Of a stretch of 64,000 nt of DNA, positions 36,595-45,403 are shown piece by piece. Numbering within the stretch: position 1 is the first letter of the stretch; each line of letters begins with the position of its first letter. The stretch spans positions 5,379,788 through 5,443,787 of the forward strand of contig NZ_HE997181.1 in assembly GCF_000312425.1 (NCBI RefSeq). The letters run 5' to 3'. The notes under the pieces were generated by a model. That model ran no database searches. It was given only the letters and a program-made list of their open reading frames with translations, and was not told where the DNA came from. The position numbers were made by a program, and so were the translations under genes. This DNA is from Reyranella massiliensis 521 (lineage in GTDB: Bacteria; Pseudomonadota; Alphaproteobacteria; Reyranellales; Reyranellaceae).

Positions 36595-39500
36595 TCAGCC
36601 GGCCGTGCCTGCCGCCGGTTCGGCCGGCTTGCGCGTCTTGGCGGCCTTGCGGCCCTTGCTCCACTCCTCGTAGCGCTGCAGCACCGTGAAGAACGACGGT
36701 ACGAACAACACGGCCAGGCAGGTCGAAGCGATCATGCCGCTGAACACGCAAAGGCCGAGCGAGATGCGCGAGTTCGCCCCCGCGCCCGTCGCCGTCACCA
36801 GTGGCACGACCCCCAGGATGAAGGCGAACGAGGTCATCAGGATCGGACGGAAACGGGTACGGGCCGCCTCGATGGCGGACTCGACGATGTCCTTGCCGTC
36901 GACCAGGCGGCGCTCGCGCGCCACCTCGACGATCAGGATGGCATTCTTGGCGCCGAGCGCGATCAGCAGCATCAGGCCGATCTGGGTATAGATGTTGTTG
37001 GCGAGGCCGACCGAAGTGAGCGCGATGGCCGGCCCACTCAGCGCCAGCGGCACGGCCAGGATGACGCCCAGCGGCGCGATCCAGCTCTCGTACTGGCCGG
37101 CGAGGCAGAGATAGACCAACAGGATGGCCAGCGCGAACACGTACATCAGCTGGTTGCCGACGATGTTCTCCTGGTAGGCCATGCCGGTCCATTCGTAGCC
37201 GGTGCCGGGCGGCAGGATGGCCTTGGCGATCTGGTCCATCAGCTCGATGCCCTCGCCCGAGCTGAAGCCCGCCGCAGGCGAACCCACAATCGCGGCCGAC
37301 GGGTAGAGATTGTAGAGGCTGATCAGCGGCGGGCCGAGCGCCGGCTTCAGCTCGGCGATGGCGCCGATCGGCACCATCTGGCCGTCGAGATTCTTCACCT
37401 GCAGCTTCAGGATGTCCTCGGGCCGCGTGCGGTACTGCGAGTCGGCCTGGATGTAGACCTGCAGGCTGAGGCCGAACTTGTTGAAGCGATTGACGTAGGA
37501 CGAACCCATGTAGCTCGACAGGGTCGTGAAGACGTCGCCGACCGGAACCCTGAGCGACTCGGCCTTGACGCGATCGACCTCGACCCGGACATGCGGCGCC
37601 CCGGCACGGAACGACGTGACGAGGTTGGAGAGCGCCGACTGCGAGCTCGCATTCTGAATCATCGTGTCGGTCACGGCCTGCAGCTTGGTGTAGTCGAAGC
37701 TGCCGTCCTTCTGCTCGACCTGCATCTGGAAGCCGCCGGCATTGCCGATGCCCTGGATGGCAGGCGGGACGATGACGAAGGCGCGGCCATCCTGCAGGAC
37801 CTTCAGCTTCTCCATCAGACCGAGCGCGATCGAGCGAAGGTCCTGACCGGGCTGTTTCAGGCGTGTGTCCCAGTCCTTGAGGATGACGTAGGAGACCGCG
37901 GCGTTCGCCAGGGCCGAGTTGCTGTCGAGGATAGACATACCGCCCAGCGCAACGACGTTCTCGACGCCCGGCGCCGCCATGGCGATCTCGGCGGCCTGAC
38001 TCAGCGTCGCCGACGTGCGCTCGAGCGAGGCGCCGTCCGGCAACTGCACGCCGATCATCAGGTAACCCTGATCTTCGTTGGGAATGAACGCCGTCGGCAG
38101 GCGGGCGACGCCCCAGGCGCCGATGCCGGCTGCGATCAGGGCGACCACCACCATGAAGCCCGCCCGGCGGACCATGGCACCGACCAGGGCCGCATAGGCG
38201 TCCTCGAGCTTGCCGTAGACCTTGTTGAAGCCGCGAAAGAAGATGTTGCGCTTCTCCGGCGGCGTTGCGGAGCGCAGCCACATGGCGCACTGGGTGGGCT
38301 TCAGGGTGGCGGCGTTGATGGCGCTGATCAGTGCCGTGGCTGCGATCACCAGGGCGAACTGGGCGAACATCTGGCCGGTGAGGCCGGGCAGGAAGGCGGC
38401 CGGCAGGAACACCGACATCAGCACCAGGGTGATGCCGATGACCGGCCCGAATAGCTCGTCCATCGCCTTGATCGAGGCATCGTGCGGCGTCATTCCGCGT
38501 TCGATGTGGTGGGCGACGCCCTCGACGATCACGATCGCATCGTCGACCACGATGCCGATTGCCAGCACGATGCCGAACATCGTCGTGGTGTTGATGGTGA
38601 ATCCGAGTGCGGCCATGGCGGCGAAGGCGCCGATGATCGTCACGGGGATGGTGGTCGCCGGGACCAGCATCGCGCGCCAGTCCTGCAGGAAGATCACGAT
38701 CACGATCAGGACCAGGATGCCGGCCTCGATCAGGGTCATGAAGACCTCGTTGATCGAGGCATTCACGAAGCGCGTGGTGTCGAACGGCACGCTGTAGGCA
38801 AGGCCGGGCGGGAAGGCCTTGGAAAGCTCGGCCATCTTGGCGTTGACGCGCTTGGCGACGTCGAGGGCGTTGGCGTCGGGGAGCTGATAGATCGCAAGAC
38901 CCGAGTTGGGCTTGCCGTTGATGTGCGAGGTCTGAGAGTAGACCTGGGCGCCGAGTTCGACCCGGCCGACGTCGCGTACCCGCACGATCCGACCGCCATT
39001 CCCCTGGTCGGCCTTGACGATGATGTTGCCGAACTCTTCGGGCGTGCTCAGGCGCCCGACGACGTCGATCGTGTACTGGAAATCGAGCCCCTTGGGCGCC
39101 GGCGGCTGGCCGACCTGGCCTGCCGTCACGTCCTGACTCTGCTGCTGGATGACGCGGCTCACGTCGGAGGGAGTGAGGCCGAAGGTATAGAGCTTCTGCG
39201 GATCGAGCCAGATGCGCATCGAATACTGGCCGACGCCCAGCACGTTGACGTTGCCGACACCCGGCAGACGCGACAGCTCGTTGACCAGGTTGATGGTCGC
39301 ATAGTTGCTGAGATACAGGCTGTCGTAGCGATTGTCGGGCGACGTCAGCGATACGATCTGAAGGATCGAAGTGGATTTCTTTTCGACGACGAGGCCCTGC
39401 GCCTGTACCGGCATGGGCAGCGAGGCGAGTGCAGCGCTGACCTTGTTCTGCACCAGCACCTGCGCGAAATCGAGATCGGTACCGATTTCGAACGTCACGG

Positions 39501-39774
39501 TGAGCGTATAGGTGCCTGCGTCCGTGCTGTAGGACTGCATGTAGATCATCTTTTCGACGCCGTTGACCTGCAGCTCGACCGGCAGGGCCACGTCGTTGAC
39601 GACGACCGCAGCGCTCGCGCCCGGATAGGTCGTGGTGACCTGGACCGTGGGCGGCACGACGTTGGGATACTGAGCGACCGGCAGGGTCGCCAGCGCCACG
39701 CCGCCGATCAGCACGATGACGATGGCGAGAACGTTGGCCAGAACCGGCCGGTTGATGAAGAACGCGGAGATCAT
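36595..39774 (-). CDS. RND multidrug efflux pump, inner-membrane transporter (AcrB/MexF-like)
   Basis: At 1059 residues this is a full HAE1-type RND transporter: the N-terminal 'FFINRPVLANVLAIVIVLIGG' segment in part, 'PNVVPPTVQVTTTYPGA', and the proton-relay 'AIGIVVDDAIVIVE' in the fourth helix, with two large periplasmic loops and twelve predicted helices. It ends in a basic, Lys/Pro/Ala-rich tail. It exports drugs or other amphiphiles using the proton gradient. The adaptor gene is 19 bp upstream in the same direction. No outer-membrane channel gene is present in the window, so a shared TolC-like channel is assumed. Confidence 0.95.
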   Translation of the reverse strand: MISAFFINRPVLANVLAIVIVLIGGVALATLPVAQYPNVVPPTVQVTTTYPGASAAVVVNDVALPVELQVNGVEKMIYMQSYSTDAGTYTLTVTFEIGTDLDFAQVLVQNKVSAALASLPMPVQAQGLVVEKKSTSILQIVSLTSPDNRYDSLYLSNYATINLVNELSRLPGVGNVNVLGVGQYSMRIWLDPQKLYTFGLTPSDVSRVIQQQSQDVTAGQVGQPPAPKGLDFQYTIDVVGRLSTPEEFGNIIVKADQGNGGRIVRVRDVGRVELGAQVYSQTSHINGKPNSGLAIYQLPDANALDVAKRVNAKMAELSKAFPPGLAYSVPFDTTRFVNASINEVFMTLIEAGILVLIVIVIFLQDWRAMLVPATTIPVTIIGAFAAMAALGFTINTTTMFGIVLAIGIVVDDAIVIVEGVAHHIERGMTPHDASIKAMDELFGPVIGITLVLMSVFLPAAFLPGLTGQMFAQFALVIAATALISAINAATLKPTQCAMWLRSATPPEKRNIFFRGFNKVYGKLEDAYAALVGAMVRRAGFMVVVALIAAGIGAWGVARLPTAFIPNEDQGYLMIGVQLPDGASLERTSATLSQAAEIAMAAPGVENVVALGGMSILDSNSALANAAVSYVILKDWDTRLKQPGQDLRSIALGLMEKLKVLQDGRAFVIVPPAIQGIGNAGGFQMQVEQKDGSFDYTKLQAVTDTMIQNASSQSALSNLVTSFRAGAPHVRVEVDRVKAESLRVPVGDVFTTLSSYMGSSYVNRFNKFGLSLQVYIQADSQYRTRPEDILKLQVKNLDGQMVPIGAIAELKPALGPPLISLYNLYPSAAIVGSPAAGFSSGEGIELMDQIAKAILPPGTGYEWTGMAYQENIVGNQLMYVFALAILLVYLCLAGQYESWIAPLGVILAVPLALSGPAIALTSVGLANNIYTQIGLMLLIALGAKNAILIVEVARERRLVDGKDIVESAIEAARTRFRPILMTSFAFILGVVPLVTATGAGANSRISLGLCVFSGMIASTCLAVLFVPSFFTVLQRYEEWSKGRKAAKTRKPAEPAAGTAG

Positions 39775-39793
39775 GGTTGCGTTTCCCGGCCGG

Positions 39794-40999
39794 TCACTTC
39801 GGGGCGGCGGGGGCGCCGTCGGTCGTAACGGGGATGGTCGTCAGTTTGGGCACGATCTTGGCGCCGGGGATTGCGGCACCGTTCAGGTTGAGGACGACCT
39901 GATCGTCGGGCTTCAGGCCTGTCGAGATGACGCGCAGGCCGTTGGGGAGCAGCTGCCCGGTAGTGACCCGGGTCTGGGTGACGACATTGTCCTTGTTAAC
40001 CGTCAGGAGATACTTGCCGGCCTGATCCTCGGCGATGACCCGGTTGGGCACCAGCAGCGAGGCCGCGGGAGCCAGGCCTTTCGGCATCTTCACGCGCACG
40101 AAGAAGCCGGGAATCAGAGTGCGATTCGGATTGTTGAACAGGGCGCGGACCAGGATCGTGCCGGTCGTCGCGTCGAGCTCCGGCGAGACGTAGTTGAGGA
40201 ATCCCTTGTGGGGGAAGCCCTCCTCGTTCATCAGGCCGATCTCGACCGGGACCTTGCTCAGCTCCTCGACGTCGATGCGACGCTCTTTCAGGTTCTGGCG
40301 GATCTGCAGCACGTCCTGCTCGCTCATGTTGAACGTGACGTATATCGGGTCGAGCTGGACGATCGTGGCGAGCTTGGTGGCGGTCGAAGCGCCGACCAGT
40401 TCGCCGACCGAGATCAAGTGCTTGCTGACGATGCCGTCGAACGGCGCAAGGACCGTCGTATAGTCGAGGTTCGTCTGGGCAACCGTGAGGTTGCCCTCGG
40501 CGTTCTCGACGTTGGCCCGGGCATTGTCGCGCTTAGCCTTGGCCTGGTCGAAGGTGTTCTGGGCGGAGACGTTCTGGCGCAGCAGGGTCTCCTGGCGGGT
40601 GAACTCGGCTTCGGCCTGGACCAGTGTCGCCTTGGCGCCGTCGAGCTGGGCCTCGGCCTCCTTGACCTTGGCCTTGTACATCGTCTGCTCGATGCCGAAG
40701 AGCTGCTGGCCCTTCTTGGCTTCGGAGCCGTCGACGTAGTTCTGCGAGGTCAGGAAGCCCTCGACGCGGGCGACGAGATCGACGGTCGCGAAGGCCACCG
40801 TATTGCCGGTCAGGACCTCGAAGGGGGCCACCTCCTGCTTCACGGGGACGCCAACGCTGATCTCGGCGGGCGGCGGGGGCTGGAACTTGTTCTCCGGCTT
40901 GCAGCCGGCCAGCGTGAGGGCCAGCGCCGGAACGGCAGCGGCGCTCAGGAGAATACGATTGAATGCAATTTGTTTAGCTACGCCACTGCGATTCGACAT
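39794..40999 (-). CDS. RND efflux periplasmic adaptor (membrane fusion protein)
   Basis: The 401-residue protein is a lipoprotein with lipobox 'LTLAGC' (Cys33). It has the hairpin, lipoyl and beta-barrel domains of the family: 'VDLVARVEGFLTSQNYVDGSEAKKGQ' in part, 'TVLAPFDGIVSKHLISVGELV' in part, then 'GFFVRVKMP'. It links the RND pump to an outer-membrane channel. The pump gene follows after 19 bp, and the DUF938 gene ends 73 bp upstream on the same strand. Confidence 0.93.
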   Translation of the reverse strand: MSNRSGVAKQIAFNRILLSAAAVPALALTLAGCKPENKFQPPPPAEISVGVPVKQEVAPFEVLTGNTVAFATVDLVARVEGFLTSQNYVDGSEAKKGQQLFGIEQTMYKAKVKEAEAQLDGAKATLVQAEAEFTRQETLLRQNVSAQNTFDQAKAKRDNARANVENAEGNLTVAQTNLDYTTVLAPFDGIVSKHLISVGELVGASTATKLATIVQLDPIYVTFNMSEQDVLQIRQNLKERRIDVEELSKVPVEIGLMNEEGFPHKGFLNYVSPELDATTGTILVRALFNNPNRTLIPGFFVRVKMPKGLAPAASLLVPNRVIAEDQAGKYLLTVNKDNVVTQTRVTTGQLLPNGLRVISTGLKPDDQVVLNLNGAAIPGAKIVPKLTTIPVTTDGAPAAPK

Positions 41000-41072
41000 A
41001 GGCCCGACGATGCTCCCCGCGGTGTCGAAAATCGTTAGCGCATCCCTTGCAGGAATGCCACCGTGAGGCGGT

Positions 41073-41666
41073 TCAGGAGCGCCTAAACGCCAGCGTCAGG
41101 TTGTTTGCCGGCATTTCGGTAATGACCGGCGGGTCAAAGCCCTGGGCGGCGGCGAGGTCGGCGACGGCTTCGAGGTCGCGCACCCCCCAGGCCGGATTGC
41201 GGCGCCGTAGATCGAGGTCGAATGCCTCGTTGCTGGGGGCCGTGTGCCGGCCGCCGCGCCGATACGGTCCGTAAAGAAAGAGCAACCCGCCCGGCGGCAG
41301 GATGCGCCCGGCGCCAGCCATCAGTCCGAGGGCCGCCTCCCAGGGGGCGATATGGATCATATTGCTGCACAAGATCGCGGAAGCGTGATCGACCGGCCAG
41401 GAGGGCGAGGTGACGTCGAGGGCCAGCGCCGGCCGGACGTTGGGGAGCCGGAGCGTCGCCACCCAGTCGTCGATGCTGGCCCGCGCGCCGTCGTCGGGGT
41501 CGCTGGGCTGGAAAGTGAGGTGGGGGGCTGCGGTCGCAAAGTGCACGACGTGCTCGCCGGTGCCGCTGGCAATCTCCAGTACTAGGCCTTCGGCAGGGAG
41601 ATGATGCTTCAGCACGTCGAGAATGGGCTGGCGGTTGCGCTGGGCGGCGGGGGCTTCTCGTCTCAT
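41073..41666 (-). CDS. DUF938 family SAM-dependent methyltransferase-like protein
   Basis: The 197-residue protein has the DUF938 pattern: 'AAQRNRQPILDVL', the SAM-binding 'VLEIASGTGEHVVHFA', 'CSNMIHIAPWEAALGLM' and 'LYGPYRRGGRHTAPSN'. The family is widespread in proteobacteria and its substrate is not established. Its ATG overlaps the stop of the hydroxylase gene upstream, suggesting translational coupling. Confidence 0.88.
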   Translation of the reverse strand: MRREAPAAQRNRQPILDVLKHHLPAEGLVLEIASGTGEHVVHFATAAPHLTFQPSDPDDGARASIDDWVATLRLPNVRPALALDVTSPSWPVDHASAILCSNMIHIAPWEAALGLMAGAGRILPPGGLLFLYGPYRRGGRHTAPSNEAFDLDLRRRNPAWGVRDLEAVADLAAAQGFDPPVITEMPANNLTLAFRRS

Positions 41667-43978
41667 TTGACAGCCTCGATTGTTTGCCAGATCCGGGCAG
41701 GGGTTGCTGGCCCCTCGAAGTTGCGCACGCCGAGCGGCGCGAGCGCATCGAGGATGGCGTTGGCGATGGCCGGAAAGGCCGCGATGGCGCCGGCTTCGCC
41801 ACAGCCTTTCACGCCCAACGGGTTGGTGGTGCACGGTATTCCGTTGAAGCCGAGGTCGAAGGACGGCAGGTCGTCGGCACGGGGCAGGGCATAGTCCATG
41901 AACGAGCCCGTCACCATCTGGCCGGATGCGGGGTCGTAGACCGCCTGTTCCAGCAGAGCCTGGCCGATGCCCTGTGCCATGGCGCCATGCGCCTGGCCGG
42001 TCGCCACCATGGGATTGACCAGCACGCCATAGTCGTCGACGGCGGTGTAGCGCACGAGATCGACGCAGCCGGTGTCGCGGTCGATTTCAACTTCCACGAC
42101 ATGGGCGCCGTTGGGAAAGGTCATGTGCTCGCGCGTCCAAGCGTGAAAGGTGTCGAGCGGTTTGCCCTTCTCGCGCCCCAGTGCCGCCACCTCGAACAGG
42201 CCGATGGCACGGTCGGTACCGGAGACGACGAAGCGTTCTCCCTCGAGCCGAATATCGGCTTCGGCCGCCTCCAGCGCCTCCGCCGCAAGTGCCGTTCCCT
42301 TGGCGATGATCTCATCGCAGGCGCGCCAGATCGCCGTGCCGCCCATGTAGGTGGCGCGCGAACTGCCATGACCGCCACCCGCCGGAATGAGATCGGTGTC
42401 GCCCTGGATCAGGCGGACGCGCTCGTTCGCCACGCCGAGCCGCGTGGCCAGCATTTGCGGGAATGTGGTTTCGTGCCCCTGGCCGATATGCTGTGTGCCG
42501 GTGATCAGGGACACCGTACCGTCGGCCTCGAAGCGGACATCGACATTCTCGTCCGGCGGGCCGCCGGTTCCCTTGATGTGATAGGCGAAGCCCAGGCCGC
42601 GGAGACGGCCACGTGCCTCGCTTTGCGCCCGCCTCTCGATGAAGCCCGCGCGGTCGGCGCGAGATAGGGCGGCATCGAGAGATTCGGCGAAGTGGCCGCT
42701 GTCGACCTGGAAGCCGAAGGCGTTGGTCATGGGCATCGCCTGTGGCGGCACCATGTTGCGGCGGCGGAGTTCGGCGCGGTCGATGCCGGTGCGTCGCGCC
42801 GCTTCGTCGATCAGTCGCTCGACGACGTTGATGGCCTCGGCAAAACCCGGCCCACGCGTCACGCCGATCGGCGCGGTGTTCGTCACGACCGCCATGACGT
42901 GCAGCGCGATCGACGGAATGCGATACACCGAACCCTGCAGGTGAATGTACTGGTTCGTGAGCACGCCGCCGCCGACGCCGATCATGTAGGCGCCGAGGTT
43001 GGCGACGCTGGCGATCCTGAGCGCCAGGAAGCGGCCTTCGGCATCGAGCGCCAACGAGGCGTCCGCCTGCATGTCGCGGGCTGCATGATCGGACAGGAAC
43101 ACGTCGTTGCGGCTTGCGATCCATTTGACCGCGCGGCCGGTGCGCCGGGCGGCCCACAGCATCAGCGCATGTTCGACATAGGCGAAGTTCTTGGCGCCGA
43201 AGCCGCCGCCGACATCGTGCGCCACGAAGCGTACGCTCTTTGCGTCGACGCCGAGCGAGCGTGCCACGAAGGTGCGGTTGATATGGATGTTCTGGCTGGA
43301 AACGTGGAGCGTGTAGCGCCCCGTCGCATCATCGAACGATCCCACCGCACCGCGTGGCTCCATCGGATTCGTGACGACGCGATGATTGTCGAGGGCGAGC
43401 GAGACGACGTGGACGGCACGCGCGAAGGCGGCATTTGCGCCGGCAATGTCGCCGGTCTGCCAGTCGAGGCAAGTGTTGGCAGGGATCTCGGCGGAGAGTT
43501 GCGGCGCGCCGGCGGCCCGGGCGGCTGCAGCCGTAGTAATCGCAGGCAGCGCTTCGTAATCGACGTCGATCAGCTCGGCTGCGTCGAGCGCCTGCGTCCT
43601 GGTCTCGGCGACGACCAGGGCGACCGGCTCGCCGACGAACCGGACTTTATCGTAGGCGAGCAGAGGTTGAGGCGCGAAGGCGAAAGGCTCTCCCGTCTGG
43701 GTGTTGGTCTCGGCATAGGGCCGGAACGGCTTCAGCCCGTCGGCTGATGCCTCGGTTGCGGTCAGCACCGCCAGCACGCCGGGTGCGCGCCGCGCCGCTT
43801 CGACGTCTATGGAGCGGATCCGTGCATGGGCGTGCGGCGAGCGCAGCACCACCGCCTGCGCGAGCCGGTCGAAGCGAAGATCGTCGAGATAGGCGCCCTG
43901 GCCGGTCACGAAGCGCCGATCCTCGCGACGTCTCGGCGACTGGCCGATCGGGTCGACCGTTGCAGCATGGTCGGTCAT
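41663..43978 (-). CDS. Xanthine dehydrogenase/aldehyde oxidase family molybdopterin-binding large subunit (CoxL-like form II)
   Basis: The 771-residue protein has the hammerhead domain ('RREDRRFVTGQGAYLDD') and the MoCo-binding domains: 'HDVGGGFGAKN', 'GTQHIGQGHETTFPQML' and 'GVKGCGEAGAIAAFP', where Glu of 'GEAG' is the likely catalytic base. The loop 'GVTRGPGFAEA' replaces the 'AYRGAGRPEA' of form II CoxL enzymes. It oxidises or hydroxylates an aromatic or aldehyde substrate. The medium FAD and small 2Fe-2S subunits normally needed are not next to it; they may be elsewhere. The start overlaps the oxidoreductase stop (ATGA). Confidence 0.9.
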   Translation of the reverse strand: MTDHAATVDPIGQSPRRREDRRFVTGQGAYLDDLRFDRLAQAVVLRSPHAHARIRSIDVEAARRAPGVLAVLTATEASADGLKPFRPYAETNTQTGEPFAFAPQPLLAYDKVRFVGEPVALVVAETRTQALDAAELIDVDYEALPAITTAAAARAAGAPQLSAEIPANTCLDWQTGDIAGANAAFARAVHVVSLALDNHRVVTNPMEPRGAVGSFDDATGRYTLHVSSQNIHINRTFVARSLGVDAKSVRFVAHDVGGGFGAKNFAYVEHALMLWAARRTGRAVKWIASRNDVFLSDHAARDMQADASLALDAEGRFLALRIASVANLGAYMIGVGGGVLTNQYIHLQGSVYRIPSIALHVMAVVTNTAPIGVTRGPGFAEAINVVERLIDEAARRTGIDRAELRRRNMVPPQAMPMTNAFGFQVDSGHFAESLDAALSRADRAGFIERRAQSEARGRLRGLGFAYHIKGTGGPPDENVDVRFEADGTVSLITGTQHIGQGHETTFPQMLATRLGVANERVRLIQGDTDLIPAGGGHGSSRATYMGGTAIWRACDEIIAKGTALAAEALEAAEADIRLEGERFVVSGTDRAIGLFEVAALGREKGKPLDTFHAWTREHMTFPNGAHVVEVEIDRDTGCVDLVRYTAVDDYGVLVNPMVATGQAHGAMAQGIGQALLEQAVYDPASGQMVTGSFMDYALPRADDLPSFDLGFNGIPCTTNPLGVKGCGEAGAIAAFPAIANAILDALAPLGVRNFEGPATPARIWQTIEAVK

Positions 43979-45288
43979 GTCCGCAGCGTCTCCGCGTTCC
44001 GGGCCTGTCGCTTCTCGTCCCACCAGTCGCTCGCCTGAAGATGCCAGTAGGCAAGCTGGGTAGCGATCCGGCCGATCGGGCCGCCGGCCCAGTTGGTGCC
44101 GAAGGGAGCGAACAGCCGCCACTTGGAGGCATCTCCCAGAATGCCTGATGCTACTGCGTCCGCGCCGGCCGCCGTCTGGGCCAGTCCATGGCCGCCGAAG
44201 GCGGAACAGACCCAGAGGCCGGGCTCGATCTCCCCGACCTGGGGCATCTTGTGCGGCGCGTAGCCCATGGTGCCTGGCCAGGCATAGGCGATGCGGAGGT
44301 CGCCGAGCTGCGGATAGACGGAGAGAATGTCGCCGCGCATCATCTCGCGCAGCCGCGGCGGCTCGCGCGTATCGGTGGTGATGCGACCGCCCCACAGCAG
44401 CCGGTCGCCGTCGACGACCCGGTAGTAGTCGCCGGCGCGGCGCGTGTCGGAGATCGCGCCGGCCCAGTGGATCGCCTCGCCGAGCTTCGGACCGAGCTTC
44501 TCCGTCACCGCGACATAGGTGGCCACGGGAAGCACGGCGTTGGCTATGCGCGGCTGGACGCGGCCGAGATCGGCGCTGCCGGCCAGCACGACGTGTCGAG
44601 CCGTCACCGAACCATGTGCCGAACGGAGCAGCCAGCGGTCGCCCTTGTGTTCGAGGCCGGTGGCGTCGGTGCCCTCATGGAGGACGCCGCCGAGACGTTC
44701 GATGTCGGCAGCCAGCGCCAATGCGAAATTCAACGGATGGATATGGAACGACGTGGGATCGTGGATCGCCTGATAGTAGCGCGTCGTATCGAGCTTTGCG
44801 CGGGCCTCGGCCACACTCCACGGCTCGAAGCTGGCGCCGAGCTGTTCGGCGAGGCGGCGGGTGCGGTCGGCGAAATCGGGCCCCTGATCCGTCCGGGAAA
44901 CACTGAGCTTGCCGGCCCCCATGAGGATGTCGGGGCGGCCGATAGCCTGGATCGTCTCGCGGACAATTTCGACGCCGCGCCGCGACTGGGCATAGAGACG
45001 TCGCGTATGGTCGATGCCGAGCTTGTCGATCAGCACGCCCGAGCGGGCGGCGTAGCCCGGTCCGACGAAACCGCCGTTGCGTCCCGAGGCACCCCAGCCA
45101 ATGCGACGGCGTTCGGCCAGCACCACGCGCTTGCCCTGCAAGGCAAGCAGCCGTGCGGTATGCAGACCCGCAAAGCCGCCACCGACGACCGCGACATCGG
45201 CTTCGCCCTGCGCGGCGAGGGGCGGCCGTTCGGGCGCCGCGTCTCGCGTGGCGGCATACCAGCTTGCCGGGTAGGCGCCGTCGGCCAT
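43975..45288 (-). CDS. FAD-dependent amine oxidoreductase (DAO family, PuuB-like)
   Basis: A 437-residue DAO-fold protein with the Rossmann FAD motif 'VAVVGGGFAGLHTARLL' at about residue 32 and 'GWGASGRNGGFVGPGY'. The end has 'ICSAFGGHGLAQTAAGAD'-type (here 'VCSAFGGHGLAQT'). It resembles gamma-glutamylputrescine and other secondary amine oxidases. The substrate is not evident. ATG 45288 is chosen over an in-frame TTG at 45309 because AAGGGAG lies upstream. It is the first gene of the minus-strand run and divergent from the monooxygenase gene. Confidence 0.88.
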   Translation of the reverse strand: MADGAYPASWYAATRDAAPERPPLAAQGEADVAVVGGGFAGLHTARLLALQGKRVVLAERRRIGWGASGRNGGFVGPGYAARSGVLIDKLGIDHTRRLYAQSRRGVEIVRETIQAIGRPDILMGAGKLSVSRTDQGPDFADRTRRLAEQLGASFEPWSVAEARAKLDTTRYYQAIHDPTSFHIHPLNFALALAADIERLGGVLHEGTDATGLEHKGDRWLLRSAHGSVTARHVVLAGSADLGRVQPRIANAVLPVATYVAVTEKLGPKLGEAIHWAGAISDTRRAGDYYRVVDGDRLLWGGRITTDTREPPRLREMMRGDILSVYPQLGDLRIAYAWPGTMGYAPHKMPQVGEIEPGLWVCSAFGGHGLAQTAAGADAVASGILGDASKWRLFAPFGTNWAGGPIGRIATQLAYWHLQASDWWDEKRQARNAETLRT

Positions 45289-45324
45289 CGAACCCGTTTC
45301 TCCCTTCAATTCCTCAGTCGAAGT

Positions 45325-45353
45325 CGTGACACAGGAAGGCTTGCGCGGTCACG
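45325..45353. promoter_or_regulatory. Inverted repeat in the divergent gap (possible operator)
   Basis: CGTGAC at 45325-45330 and GTCACG at 45348-45353 form a perfect 6-bp inverted repeat with a 17-bp spacer, between the divergent amine oxidase and monooxygenase genes. The position suits a regulator site. With short arms, chance is possible. Confidence 0.3.
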
Positions 45354-45403
45354 CCCCCTGTCGCACTAAAGTTGTCCTCAGCTTCACTGTTCCCGGAGGA
45401 CTC

